Of a DNA stretch of 64,000 nt, positions 46,955 to 56,551 are shown piece by piece. This DNA comes from Megasphaera hutchinsoni (lineage in GTDB: Bacteria; Bacillota; Negativicutes; Veillonellales; Megasphaeraceae). The number at the start of each line of letters is the position of its first letter. Positions within the stretch are counted from its first letter, which is position 1. The DNA lies in assembly GCF_001553405.1 (NCBI RefSeq), contig NZ_KQ960952.1, forward strand, positions 305,109 to 369,108. The letters run 5' to 3'. Both the position numbers and the translations under genes were made by a program. The notes under the pieces are model-generated. The model was not told where the DNA came from. It ran no database searches and was given only the letters and a program-made list of their open reading frames with translations.

Positions 46955-47772
46955 ACACCGTCCTTTAGCAGTAAATGTATAATAATTGTTCCAAAAAGAA
47001 TGACCATAACCGTAGATGTACTTTTTTCTTTTTTATATTGTATTCGAAATATTTTAAGAATTTTCCGTTTTATTTCATATTTGATAATATTAAAATTTAA
47101 AACGCAATTTTCTTTATATTTCATAAATCCATACAATTAGTTACAAAAAGAACAATTTGTTTTTCATCTACTAAGTCTTCTTTTTTCACTTTCATTGTAT
47201 ACATCTTTTATTTTAAAAGCAACTATTTTTGTGTACTTTTTTTTTAAAAACAATTATCAATTTATTATGCTTTTAATGCGTTTTAGTCATATACAGGTAA
47301 ATATATATAAAATTTTTATCCATAAAATCATCTGATTTATGCCTTAATATAAATTGGTGTGTATATATATACATCTTTTTTTCTTTTAATTTTCATGTAT
47401 TTAATAATTTTTCTACAGTTAAAGCTACTTGTCATCATTTTTTCTAATGATAAATGCAGTCTTTTTATATTACTTTTATCATTTTTATTCTTTATTATCA
47501 TTATATATCATTTTATTATCATTATTATAGTATGTGCTTATTTTTTTACCCCAAATAAGTGTATGCTATAAACATTCAAATTGATAATTACTATTTGTCA
47601 TACATATTTTTATATTCCTTTACCTGCTCATTTTATAAAATCAACCATTTTTTCGTTCATCTTCCGTTTACTATCATATTTTATACTCTCATTAATATAC
47701 GATTATATTGTCAAAAAATATATTATATATATACTTTTTATTTTATTTGTTATTTATTTCACTAATAATATA
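46955..47772. other. AT-rich gene desert upstream of pflB
   Basis: About 820 bases with very low G+C and long T-rich runs on the plus strand. The short frames present encode only low-complexity Ile/Phe/Tyr strings and have no ribosome-binding sites, so I do not call them genes. The pflB promoter must lie near 46980-47000 (a TTATTATACAT element is visible on the minus strand). I see no riboswitch or RNA fold. Confidence 0.6.
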
Positions 47773-47810
47773 TAAAAAATACGCTATAAGCAACTTAGCT
47801 TATAGCGTAT
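47773..47810 (-). terminator. Terminator of the lysC/acpS-side operon after the amidase
   Basis: Perfect 13-bp stem ATACGCTATAAGC / GCTTATAGCGTAT (47779-47791 with 47798-47810), then TTTTTTATA on the minus strand. Confidence 0.9.
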
Positions 47811-47834
47811 ACAATCCTTCTTGATACGTATATC

Positions 47835-48959
47835 TTACCTACCCTTATGAGCAAAATATTTACTCAATCCCGTCATCATACTTTTGGCAAATTGCTCTTG
47901 TTGCTCCTCTTGCAGCAATGTTGCTTCTTCCCGTGGATTAGAAATAAACCCTAATTCCACTAACACAGCAGGCATATTACTATGCAATAATAAATAAAAA
48001 TTAGCTCCATGCAGTCCCCGATTAACAAAAGTAGTAGCCTTTACATTTTCTTGATGAATATAATTTGCCAAACTATAATCATATGGAGTTTTGCTGTTAT
48101 AAAAGGTTTCAATTCCTCCAACCGCTTGCTTAATAGACGAATTAAGGTGAATACTTACGAACACATCTGCCTTGGCGGTATTAGCAATATTACACCGTGC
48201 TTGCAATTCTTCCACGGCACCAGCATATGCCGAAAATACATCCGTATCTCTATCGCGAGTTAATACAACACGTGCCCCGGCCTGAGTCAATTGAGCCGCC
48301 AACCGCTTAGCAATCTGTAAGGTAAGATCTTTTTCTTTTACCTTTCTCCCTATTGCTCCACCATCGCTACCACCATGCCCCGGATCAATACAAATAATTT
48401 TGCCCCGTAGCACTTTCGTATCAACCGCAGCATGATAAGGTCGAACTGTTTCTACCGCCGTTGTTTCTGGTGCCGGTCCTATGTTTTCCGTTTTACTCCA
48501 TATAGTGCTTTTTGTTGACGGTGAAATAGGTGCCACCGGATTTTTTATATCCAAAACCAACCGTACTTTCGAAGCAGCCCCCTTCCCAGCGGGTAAAGAG
48601 AAAAACTGCACCTCTTCTTTGGCTACATTTCGTTGTAATTGAAATGCTATCATTGTTGTTGCTGCTTTTTGTGTAACCGTAACTTGACGGACCGTTGGAT
48701 TATCGTCTACCAAAGCTCGTTCTAACTTGCCAATCTTCGTATTAGACAAAGTCAACAATAGCACCTTGTCTTTATTCCGAATGACGAGTTTCGGTGTAAC
48801 GGGATGATCCGTTTCTAAAACGATACGCAAAAACGGAATAGTTTCATCTGTTCGCCACACCGCCCGCAAACCGTTAATAGTTGTAATCGTTTGTGCCTGT
48901 ATCGTCAACGAACAAGCGAATACAAGTAAACCAACTAAACATACCAGTATTTTTTTCAT
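47835..48959 (-). CDS. N-acetylmuramoyl-L-alanine amidase with AMIN domain
   Basis: Periplasmic zinc amidase that cleaves the peptide from peptidoglycan muramic acid during cell separation, AmiC-like, 374 residues. Signal peptide (about 1-22), AMIN targeting domain (about 25-135), Pro/Ser linker and Amidase_3 catalytic domain (about 185-370). The zinc and catalytic residues lie in IDPGHGGSDGG, EKDLTLQIAKRL, VSIHLNSS and VELGFISNPREE. It overlaps nnr by 4 bases, so it ends a housekeeping run beginning near acpS. Confidence 0.95.
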   Translation of the reverse strand: MKKILVCLVGLLVFACSLTIQAQTITTINGLRAVWRTDETIPFLRIVLETDHPVTPKLVIRNKDKVLLLTLSNTKIGKLERALVDDNPTVRQVTVTQKAATTMIAFQLQRNVAKEEVQFFSLPAGKGAASKVRLVLDIKNPVAPISPSTKSTIWSKTENIGPAPETTAVETVRPYHAAVDTKVLRGKIICIDPGHGGSDGGAIGRKVKEKDLTLQIAKRLAAQLTQAGARVVLTRDRDTDVFSAYAGAVEELQARCNIANTAKADVFVSIHLNSSIKQAVGGIETFYNSKTPYDYSLANYIHQENVKATTFVNRGLHGANFYLLLHSNMPAVLVELGFISNPREEATLLQEEQQEQFAKSMMTGLSKYFAHKGR

Positions 48960-50569
48960 CCTATCTCTCCATCATCTATTTTCGTTACGACCTGCCCCTG
49001 TTGTAAGATACATGGCACCTGCCGTGCTAACTCCAATGGCGTATATCCATAAGGCCCATAGTCTTTTGCACAAGCATCACCACTAGCTCCGTGTAAATAA
49101 ACAGCTGCACACGCCGCTTGCGTGGCCATTGGGTTATTTTCACGCCCCCAAATAGCAGCAACCATACCTGTTAAAACATCACCCATACCGCCACAAGCCA
49201 TACCGGCATTTCCCGTTGTATTGATATACACTGCCTTACCTTCTGCCGAAACAATATATGTAGGTGCCCCTTTTAAGACGATACACACCTGCCATTCTTG
49301 AGCAAAAACACGCAACAAGGGTACCGGATTAGTCTTAATTGCATCTATTGCATACCCCGAAAGACGACTAAATTCTGCTATATGCGGGGTAAAAATAAGT
49401 GGTTGCAAGCACCTACGTACCCTATCTTTCATTCCTTGTAAATGATATAACCCATCTGCATCGATCACCAAAGGGCAACTTGCCTTTTCTAAAATTTGAA
49501 GTACAAAGTCTTGCGTTTCTTTCGACCTACCCAAACCCGGTCCTAGTGCTATACTAGAGCAATCCCTTATTTGTTCCATAACCGCCTTGCTATCGGCACT
49601 GGTAAAATAAGGCGTTGTACCTATGGCTGCCACCATTATTTCTGGATACAAACCCATGGTATGCGTAGCCACAACAGACGGAATCATCGCCCGTACCTTC
49701 CCTGCACCAGCTCGCACAGCCCCTTGTGCCGCCATTAACGCAGCCCCAAGCATCGTTGCACTACCCGCAATAATACCGACAGTTCCATGAGTACCTTTAT
49801 GGCTAGTAGGCGAACGTTTCGTCATAATCTCAGCTATATCAGCTAATTCAAGGGCATACATACAATCATTTTCCTCTTTTCTAAGTAACGGCATGGGCAT
49901 ACCGATCGTATCTAAGACCACTTTACCGACAAGTTCCTTGCCTGGATATATAAATTGTCCCCGCTTATGTACCCCAAATGTAACCGTCATCATTGCATGA
50001 ATGGCATCTTTATCACTTGCTCCCGTATCAGCATCTACTCCCGTTGGCATATCAACGGCAATAACAGGAATCTTTGCCTCATGTGCTACCGCATTGATAA
50101 TCTGTGCAAGTGCACGCATCTTAGGTCGCAACATGCCATGAAACCCCGTACCGATAAGTGCATCAATAATCATATGACTATGCGCTATACGTCTACGCAC
50201 AACCGGTTCCGCCAGAGAAGACAGATACTGTAAATGGCAAAGCGGATCATCTTGCATCGCCTGTAACGTCCGTAAATGAATGCGACTTTCTTCACTATAC
50301 GCTGACTCCTCACCGCAAATATACACGTACACCTTAGCCCCTTGTGCCATCAAATGACGAGCAATCACAAACCCATCGCCACCATTATTCCCTGCACCGC
50401 AAAAGATGATGACCCGTTTTCCCTGCCACGGGCCCCATACCTGCATGCCGTGAGTAACCACCGCATGTCCCGCATTTTCCATTAAAACAGTTGGCGGTAT
50501 CTGATATCTCCCTTGCATCGCTTCCCGATCTATCGCTTTCATTTGTGCCGCTGTATTAAGCTTTTTCAT
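48956..50569 (-). CDS. nnr: Bifunctional NAD(P)HX repair enzyme (epimerase and ADP-dependent dehydratase)
   Basis: Repairs hydrated NADH and NADPH, 537 residues. The ATG at 50569 with AGAGGAGC upstream gives the family N-terminus KLNTAAQMKAIDREAM. The longer frame to 50644 is only overlap with acpS. The N-terminal epimerase domain (1-215) has FCGAGNNGGDGFVIAR and DALIGTGFHG. The C-terminal ribokinase-like dehydratase (about 235-530) has KGTHGTVGIIAGSATMLGAA, LGPGLGRS and GNAGMACGGMGDVLTG. It overlaps acpS by 14 bases and the amidase by 4. Confidence 0.96.
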   Translation of the reverse strand: MKKLNTAAQMKAIDREAMQGRYQIPPTVLMENAGHAVVTHGMQVWGPWQGKRVIIFCGAGNNGGDGFVIARHLMAQGAKVYVYICGEESAYSEESRIHLRTLQAMQDDPLCHLQYLSSLAEPVVRRRIAHSHMIIDALIGTGFHGMLRPKMRALAQIINAVAHEAKIPVIAVDMPTGVDADTGASDKDAIHAMMTVTFGVHKRGQFIYPGKELVGKVVLDTIGMPMPLLRKEENDCMYALELADIAEIMTKRSPTSHKGTHGTVGIIAGSATMLGAALMAAQGAVRAGAGKVRAMIPSVVATHTMGLYPEIMVAAIGTTPYFTSADSKAVMEQIRDCSSIALGPGLGRSKETQDFVLQILEKASCPLVIDADGLYHLQGMKDRVRRCLQPLIFTPHIAEFSRLSGYAIDAIKTNPVPLLRVFAQEWQVCIVLKGAPTYIVSAEGKAVYINTTGNAGMACGGMGDVLTGMVAAIWGRENNPMATQAACAAVYLHGASGDACAKDYGPYGYTPLELARQVPCILQQGQVVTKIDDGEIG

Positions 50570-50948
50570 CGCTTGCTCCTCTTTCGTTTCTCCACCATAC
50601 GACTTGTGCAATCGCATACGCCCCATCATGACTGATGGATACATACGGCGTACCGCCGTATAGTTCTACTCGTTGTGCATACACGCCATAAAACACAAAA
50701 TACGGTGCACCCAAGTCACTATGTTTTACTTCTACATCCGTCCACTGTCCTTCTCTAAAGCCCGTTCCTAAGGCCTTATAAAAAGCTTCTTTCGCTGCAT
50801 ATATACCAGCTAACGTCGCTGCCCGTGTTTGTTTTCTCGCCGCACTATATGCTAATTCATAAGCCGTGAAAAATTTACCTAAGCGTTTTTCGTGCTGCTG
50901 ACACAGACTTTCTATGCGTGTTATTTCTACGATATCAATTCCAACCAT
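50556..50948 (-). CDS. acpS: Holo-[acyl-carrier-protein] synthase
   Basis: Transfers 4'-phosphopantetheine to ACP, 130 residues, trimeric AcpS type. The metal and CoA motifs GIDIVEITRI (3-12) and GIYAAKEAFYKALGTG are intact, and VSISHDGAYAIA closes the fold. A GGAGGC site lies directly after the hairpin at 50962-50991. The acpS-nnr overlap is a common bacterial pairing. Confidence 0.97.
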   Translation of the reverse strand: MVGIDIVEITRIESLCQQHEKRLGKFFTAYELAYSAARKQTRAATLAGIYAAKEAFYKALGTGFREGQWTDVEVKHSDLGAPYFVFYGVYAQRVELYGGTPYVSISHDGAYAIAQVVWWRNERGASDEKA

Positions 50949-50957
50949 AACGCCTCC

Positions 50958-50991
50958 AAAAAAGCCGTAATTTCACTTGAAATTACGGCTT
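50958..50991 (-). terminator. Hairpin upstream of acpS
   Basis: Perfect 13-bp stem AAGCCGTAATTTC / GAAATTACGGCTT (50962-50974 with 50979-50991), followed by TTTTTT on the minus strand. It separates lysC and the unknown gene from acpS. The acpS ribosome-binding site begins right after the T-run. Confidence 0.88.
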
Positions 50992-50997
50992 AATCCT

Positions 50998-51297
50998 TTA
51001 CCATTTTTGCATGCGAATACATATTCCCAGACCTTCTAAAATCACTTTAAAAGAACGAAATGAAATAACCATATCCGCATAAATAGACGGCACTACTTTA
51101 TAACACAAACACACTTCATTCGCCTGATAGTCATACCGTAATCCATGTATATTCGATTCAAATGTATAAGGCGAAGCAGGTACGGTAAACTTCGGTTTTT
51201 TAGGTACCTCTAACGCACGAAGTAATGTATTAATAAATACCGTTTTTGGCACTTCCGTCTGTAACATTTCATCAATAAAACTATCTAATACGGTCAT
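50998..51297 (-). CDS. Hypothetical protein downstream of lysC
   Basis: A 99-residue protein I do not recognise. The ATG at 51297 has GAGGTG upstream and sits 8 bases after the lysC stop. It has an acidic helical N-terminus (LDSFIDEMLQTEVPKTVFINTLLRALEVP), then a beta-rich part with HGLRYDYQANEVCLCYKVVPSIYADMVISF. No signal peptide or membrane helix. It probably belongs to the lysC transcript; no function can be assigned. Confidence 0.75.
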   Translation of the reverse strand: MTVLDSFIDEMLQTEVPKTVFINTLLRALEVPKKPKFTVPASPYTFESNIHGLRYDYQANEVCLCYKVVPSIYADMVISFRSFKVILEGLGICIRMQKW

Positions 51298-51305
51298 AAG
51301 ACACC

Positions 51306-52529
51306 TCAATTTTCTTTAAAAAAATGAGCATGAATAGCCTGTACAGCTTTTTCCATCGATTCTTCAGCAATTAAACAAGAAATACTAATCTCTGAAGTAG
51401 AAATGATTTCAATATTGATATGATGATCGCTAAAAATACCAAACATACCGGCTGCAATACCTGGATGTCCTGCCATTCCTGCTCCCACTAAGGATACTTT
51501 TGCCATACTTTCATCGACAAGAATATCTTCCACGGACAACTCTTTTTGTATATGTGCCAACACTTCCCGTGCCGCCGGTAATTCCGTTCGAGCAATCGTA
51601 AACGTAATGTCTGTAACCCCTTCTTTAGCGATACGCACACTTTGCACAATCATATCTACATCGACATTTTTTTCTGCTAATTCCGCAAATACTTGATATG
51701 CAAACCCTGGACGATTAGGAATTCCTAATACTGTAATTTTTGCCACATTTTTATCTTGTGCAACTCCCCGAATTAAATATTGCTTTACCTTCATTGCATA
51801 ATCCTCCTGTATCATCGTCCCTGGTTCTTCTGAAAAAGTAGAACGAACGTGAATGGGTACATTAAAACGGCTTCCCATTTCAACTGCCCGTGGTTGCATC
51901 ACGCCCGCTCCTAATTTGGCCATTTCCAACATTTCACCATAAGTAATAGACTCCATTTTCTGCGCCGCCGGTACTACTCGAGGATCGGATGTATAAATGC
52001 CATCAACGTCTGTAAAAATTTCACAAACATCTGCATGAATAGCCCCAGCAATAGCTACCGCTGTCGTATCCGAACCGCCCCGTCCTAACGTCGTAATATC
52101 CCCTCGTGAAGTTTGCCCTTGGAACCCTGCAACAATCACGATATTACCTTCCTGTAACGCCTTGAAAATACGTGCTGGTTGTAAATCTAAAATACGCCCC
52201 TTATTAAAGGCGGCACTCGTCATAATACCAGCCTGTCCACCTGTAAAAGATATCGCCTTTTCCCCGGCTTCTTCAAACGCCATCGCCATGAGGGCAATAG
52301 ATATCTGTTCACCTGTCGCCAACAACATATCCATTTCACGACCATAGGGTTTAGACGTAATTTTATTTGCTAACGTTACTAACTCATCCGTTGTATCGCC
52401 CATCGCAGAAACAACGATCACGATCTGATCGCCTTCCTTTTTTTCTCGTATCACTCGCTGTACAATGGAACTAATCTTATCGGGCGTAGCAACGGAACTA
52501 CCACCAAATTTTTTAACAATTAAAGCCAA
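51306..52529 (-). CDS. lysC: Aspartate kinase
   Basis: First enzyme of the aspartate pathway to lysine/diaminopimelate, methionine and threonine, 407 residues. The kinase domain opens VKKFGGSSVATPDKI and has GRGGSDTTAVAIA and FTDVDGIYTSDPR. Two C-terminal ACT domains (about 265-407) give feedback regulation (GIPNRPGFAYQVF, VSLVGAGMAGHPGIA). The minus strand carries a TATAAT at 52575-52580 about 45 bases upstream. No lysine riboswitch fold is evident in the 136-base gap. Confidence 0.96.
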   Translation of the reverse strand: MALIVKKFGGSSVATPDKISSIVQRVIREKKEGDQIVIVVSAMGDTTDELVTLANKITSKPYGREMDMLLATGEQISIALMAMAFEEAGEKAISFTGGQAGIMTSAAFNKGRILDLQPARIFKALQEGNIVIVAGFQGQTSRGDITTLGRGGSDTTAVAIAGAIHADVCEIFTDVDGIYTSDPRVVPAAQKMESITYGEMLEMAKLGAGVMQPRAVEMGSRFNVPIHVRSTFSEEPGTMIQEDYAMKVKQYLIRGVAQDKNVAKITVLGIPNRPGFAYQVFAELAEKNVDVDMIVQSVRIAKEGVTDITFTIARTELPAAREVLAHIQKELSVEDILVDESMAKVSLVGAGMAGHPGIAAGMFGIFSDHHINIEIISTSEISISCLIAEESMEKAVQAIHAHFFKEN

Positions 52530-52665
52530 CGCAATTCCCTCTCTTTATCTTTAAAGTCTAGCCTATGGTAACCTATTATAAACCATATATTGAATAATAT
52601 CATGGAGCTATGCAATTGTAAAGGATAGGACAAGATATTTTCATTTATCTTAATAAACGGTTATC

Positions 52666-54204
52666 CTATTTTTCTACACGCGTATCTACGAAAAGTGATT
52701 TTCCCGTCATCTCCACGGGAATAGCAATTCCCATTAACGTCAATATCGTAGGTGCTACATCCGCTAAAATCCCCGCACGCAACCTTGCCTTTTGATAACG
52801 CTTGCTCATGATGATACACGGCACATCGTTTGTCGTATGAGCGGTGTAGGGACTACCCGTCTTAGGATCACGCATTTTTTCGGCATTGCCATGGTCAGCA
52901 ATAATAACCAGTTCCCCCTCAACTTTTATTAAGGCATCACGAATTTTCCCAATACATTGATCAACGACTTCCACCGCTTCTATCGTTGCCGCTAAATCAC
53001 CCGTATGCCCTACCATATCCGGATTAGCAAAATTAAGCACAATCAAATCATATGTATCTTGTGCAATGGCCTGTACAACTTGCTCTGTTACTTCTATTGC
53101 ACTCATGCGTGGTTGTAAGTCATACGTAGCTACCTTGGGAGATGGAATCAACACCCGATCTTCTCCCACATTCGGCGTTTCCTCACCACCATTAAAGAAA
53201 TACGTAACATGGGCATATTTTTCCGTTTCAGCAATACGTAATTGCTTTTTCCCGGCTTGTGCAACCACTTCACCTAACGTATGGGGAATGGCTTCCTTGT
53301 CATATACGACATGCACGGGCAACGTGTCTTCATAACGAGTCATCGTAGCAAAATACAAATCGTTATACCGCTTCCGAGAAAAAGCTGAAAAATCAGGATC
53401 AACAAACGCTGCTGTCAATTGCCGTGCTCGATCGGGGCGAAAATTAAAAAAGATTACGCTATCACCATCTTGCACTGGATGTGCTTTAATGACCGTCGGT
53501 ACAACAAATTCATCAGCTATATCCGCTTGATAAGACTGTTGCAAACAAGTGTTATAGTCTCGTGCCACTTCACCTTTACCGTCAGCAATAGCTCGATAAG
53601 CCTTTTCCACGCGTTCCCACCGAGAATCTCGATCCATCGCATAATAACGCCCACTAATCGTGCTCAGCACGCCTACGCCCAACCGGGCACATGTGGCCTC
53701 TAATTCAGCTAAATAAGGACCCGCACTGCGAGGTAATACATCACGCCCGTCCAAAAAGGCATGAATATATACACGTGAAAGCTGATACCGCCGGGCCATC
53801 TCTAACAATCCATACAAATGTTTTTCACTACTATGCACACCGCCAGGAGAAACCAACCCCATAATATGCAATGCCGTTCCCTTGCGTTGTACCTGTTCCA
53901 TCGCCTGTACTAATACGGGACGTGAAAAAAATGTCTCGTCTTCAATATCGTGCGTAATCTTGGTTAATGCTTGATACACAATCCGACCAGCACCTATATT
54001 TAAATGGCCCACTTCAGAATTGCCAATTTGTCCAGCCGGTAAGCCTACAGATTCACCTGAAGCACCTAAATGCGTATGAGGATATGCACGCCATAAACCA
54101 CGCAACGCATGTAATTGGCCCTGAGCGACCGCATTGTTTTCGACTTCCTCACTACATCCAAAACCATCCATAATAACCAACATAACCGGCTTTTTATTCA
54201 TCAT
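52666..54204 (-). CDS. gpmI: 2,3-bisphosphoglycerate-independent phosphoglycerate mutase
   Basis: Mn2+-dependent glycolytic mutase of the alkaline phosphatase superfamily, 512 residues. Metal ligand D13 is in IMDGFG and the phosphorylated serine S63 in GNSEVGHLNIGAGR. FLDGRDVLPRSA, NFRPDRARQ, NFANPDMVGHTGD and IADHGNAE complete the two metal sites. Two adjacent ATGs follow AAAGGAG; I use the first. Downstream of gap with a terminator hairpin between. Confidence 0.97.
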   Translation of the reverse strand: MMNKKPVMLVIMDGFGCSEEVENNAVAQGQLHALRGLWRAYPHTHLGASGESVGLPAGQIGNSEVGHLNIGAGRIVYQALTKITHDIEDETFFSRPVLVQAMEQVQRKGTALHIMGLVSPGGVHSSEKHLYGLLEMARRYQLSRVYIHAFLDGRDVLPRSAGPYLAELEATCARLGVGVLSTISGRYYAMDRDSRWERVEKAYRAIADGKGEVARDYNTCLQQSYQADIADEFVVPTVIKAHPVQDGDSVIFFNFRPDRARQLTAAFVDPDFSAFSRKRYNDLYFATMTRYEDTLPVHVVYDKEAIPHTLGEVVAQAGKKQLRIAETEKYAHVTYFFNGGEETPNVGEDRVLIPSPKVATYDLQPRMSAIEVTEQVVQAIAQDTYDLIVLNFANPDMVGHTGDLAATIEAVEVVDQCIGKIRDALIKVEGELVIIADHGNAEKMRDPKTGSPYTAHTTNDVPCIIMSKRYQKARLRAGILADVAPTILTLMGIAIPVEMTGKSLFVDTRVEK

Positions 54205-54230
54205 TGTTATACTCCTTTATTCCGTGGACA

Positions 54231-54260
54231 AAAAAGCAGGGATTATTCCCTGCTTTTAAA
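54231..54260 (-). terminator. Terminator between gap and gpmI
   Basis: Stem AAAAGCAGGGA / TCCCTGCTTTT with a short loop and TTTTTT on the minus strand. It limits read-through from gap into gpmI. Confidence 0.88.
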
Positions 54261-54306
54261 TACTTATATTATTTATTGTACTGATGTGTTTCTCGTCCGT
54301 CAAGTA

Positions 54307-55368
<1,062 letters not shown>

Positions 55369-55466
55369 TTATTATGACATCAGCGGTACGATATTACAAC
55401 CGCATGGACATTTCCAGTCCCATTTATATATACTTCTCCATCTGCCAAAGAAAATATCTCCTCGTC

Positions 55467-55495
55467 TTTGCAAATATCCTCATATATGCTATACT
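55467..55495 (+). promoter_or_regulatory. ssrA promoter
   Basis: TTTGCA (55467-55472), 17-base spacer, TATACT (55490-55495), 15 bases before the mature 5' end of tmRNA. Confidence 0.6.
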
Positions 55496-55510
55496 AAGCG
55501 TACCATACAT

Positions 55511-55862
55511 GGGGATGTAAAGGTTTCGACGTGGATGGTTGTATCATAAGTAGCGAGCCGGGATTTCATCTACCCGTAAAACGGTGAACCTTTAAAGTAA
55601 ACGCAAAAGAACAAAATTTTGCTTTAGCTGCCTAAGCGTAGCTAACGTCTTGGATATCTATTCCTGCGTGATATCTAAAGGCGTCACTCAGCAGGATACT
55701 TATCTATCCGTTGCCTAACAATAGATAGGGAATAAGATAGGCTGGAGTAATCTAGTTTGTCTTTGTACGACCGTTACTTAAGAACTCAAACAAAGACTGC
55801 GCTCGGAGAGATTTATGGGGCAGCATTTACGGACAGGAGTTCGACTCTCCTCATCTCCACCA
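55511..55862 (+). ncRNA. ssrA: Transfer-messenger RNA (tmRNA)
   Basis: Rescues stalled ribosomes and tags the nascent chain for proteolysis. The 5' end GGGGATG pairs with CATCTCC before the encoded 3' ACCA, forming the tRNA-like acceptor. AGGTTTCGACG and GAGTTCGACTCTCC are the tRNA-like D and T portions. The resume frame most likely starts at GCA 55603 and encodes AKEQNFALAA with TAA at 55633-55635, ending in the protease-recognised ALAA. Length is 352 nt, normal for a one-piece tmRNA. Confidence 0.96.
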
Positions 55863-55863
55863 C

Positions 55864-55902
55864 AAAAAAGGGATGTTTCTTTTAGAGCATCCCTTTTTTT
55901 TA
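55864..55902 (+). terminator. tmRNA terminator
   Basis: Stem AAAAAAGGGATG / CATCCCTTTTTT (55864-55875 with 55888-55899), continuing into T-run. Confidence 0.92.
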
Positions 55903-55934
55903 TGTGCTATTCCTATGTTGTTTTATGCTAACAA

Positions 55935-56020
55935 TATTAATTATTATTTTATTTTATTTTATTTATTCTTTATCTTATTCTCTTCTTATTCTCTTCTTAT
56001 TCTTATTCTTCTCTTATATA
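55935..56020. repeat. AT-rich pyrimidine tract with 11-mer direct repeats
   Basis: Runs of ATTTT-type sequence (55945-55965) lead into two perfect 11-bp direct repeats TTATTCTCTTC (55975-55985, 55986-55996), then TTATTC twice. Strand-asymmetric (C/T on plus). Near the DnaA boxes this could be an easily melted segment. No gene here. Confidence 0.7.
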
Positions 56021-56091
56021 AGAGATGCAAAAAAAAAATCCCTTAACCATGCCGTTTTTAAGATTGCAAAATGCAACACTGTGGGACGCTG

Positions 56092-56146
56092 ACACGATAA
56101 CTACACGACAACCACACGATAACTACACTACAACTACACGATAACT
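56092..56146. repeat. Five tandem 11-bp repeats
   Basis: Five consecutive units of the form ACACGATAACT: three are identical and two (ACACGACAACC, ACACTACAACT) differ at two positions. The 11-bp period is close to one helical turn, so a protein bound to each unit would sit on one DNA face. Confidence 0.85.
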
Positions 56147-56174
56147 GCACAATTATAAATTCAACTAAATATAC

Positions 56175-56217
56175 TTATCCACTTGTTATCCACAAATTTA
56201 CACTCGTTTTATCCACA
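56175..56217 (+). promoter_or_regulatory. Cluster of three DnaA boxes
   Basis: TTATCCACT (56175-56183), TTATCCACA (56186-56194) and TTATCCACA (56209-56217), all on the plus strand. Start spacings are 11 and 23 bases, about one and two helical turns. The last two are perfect consensus boxes. They lie 30 bases after the 11-bp tandem repeats. I saw only scattered single boxes elsewhere in the window. Confidence 0.75.
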
Positions 56218-56228
56218 GATCAAGGAAC

Positions 56229-56262
56229 TAAAAAAAGAATACCCTTATGCAAGAGTATTCTT
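56229..56262 (-). terminator. Terminator of the ABC transporter operon
   Basis: Eight-bp stem AAGAATAC / GTATTCTT (56235-56242 with 56255-56262), followed by TTTTTAG on the minus strand. It lies about 290 bases past the last ABC gene stop, so it may instead end a small leftward transcript. Confidence 0.65.
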
Positions 56263-56317
56263 CATCGAAATCTAAACTACCTGGACTGTATAAAATGTAG
56301 AAGAACGATGAGTCATA

Positions 56318-56387
56318 TGATGAGAGAATTAGTGTAAAGCTTATACCCCTCATCAATTCTCTTTTTACCATAGCCACTATGGTAAAA
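56318..56387. repeat. Interlocked inverted repeats and a perfect hairpin
   Basis: TGATGAG (56318-56324) pairs with CTCATCA (56349-56355), and GAGAATT (56324-56330) pairs with AATTCTC (56355-56361). The order is A-B-A'-B', which cannot nest and would form a pseudoknot or two alternatives. A perfect 11-bp hairpin with CCA loop follows (56363-56387). The rest of 56388-56551 shows nothing recognisable. Confidence 0.6.
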
Positions 56388-56551
56388 TCCCCTTCATCTT
56401 TTCCCTTTCGAGCGTTTCAATTTAGGCAATGATATTCCCGACACTATTTACCAAATCATTATCCCCTCTACCAATATAATAATTCTAGTTTTTTAACTTT
56501 TTAAACCTAGTATAATAAACTATTTTCTCTTTAATTTTTCATTTTTATCTA

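Noticed and set aside
47359..47775. Plus-strand frames of 64-70 residues in the gene desert
   Set aside because: Low-complexity Ile/Phe/Tyr strings from T-rich DNA, overlapping each other and lacking ribosome-binding sites.
56092..56146. Tandem repeats as a possible CRISPR array
   Set aside because: The 11-bp units are contiguous with no spacers and no cas genes; repeat length is far too short.
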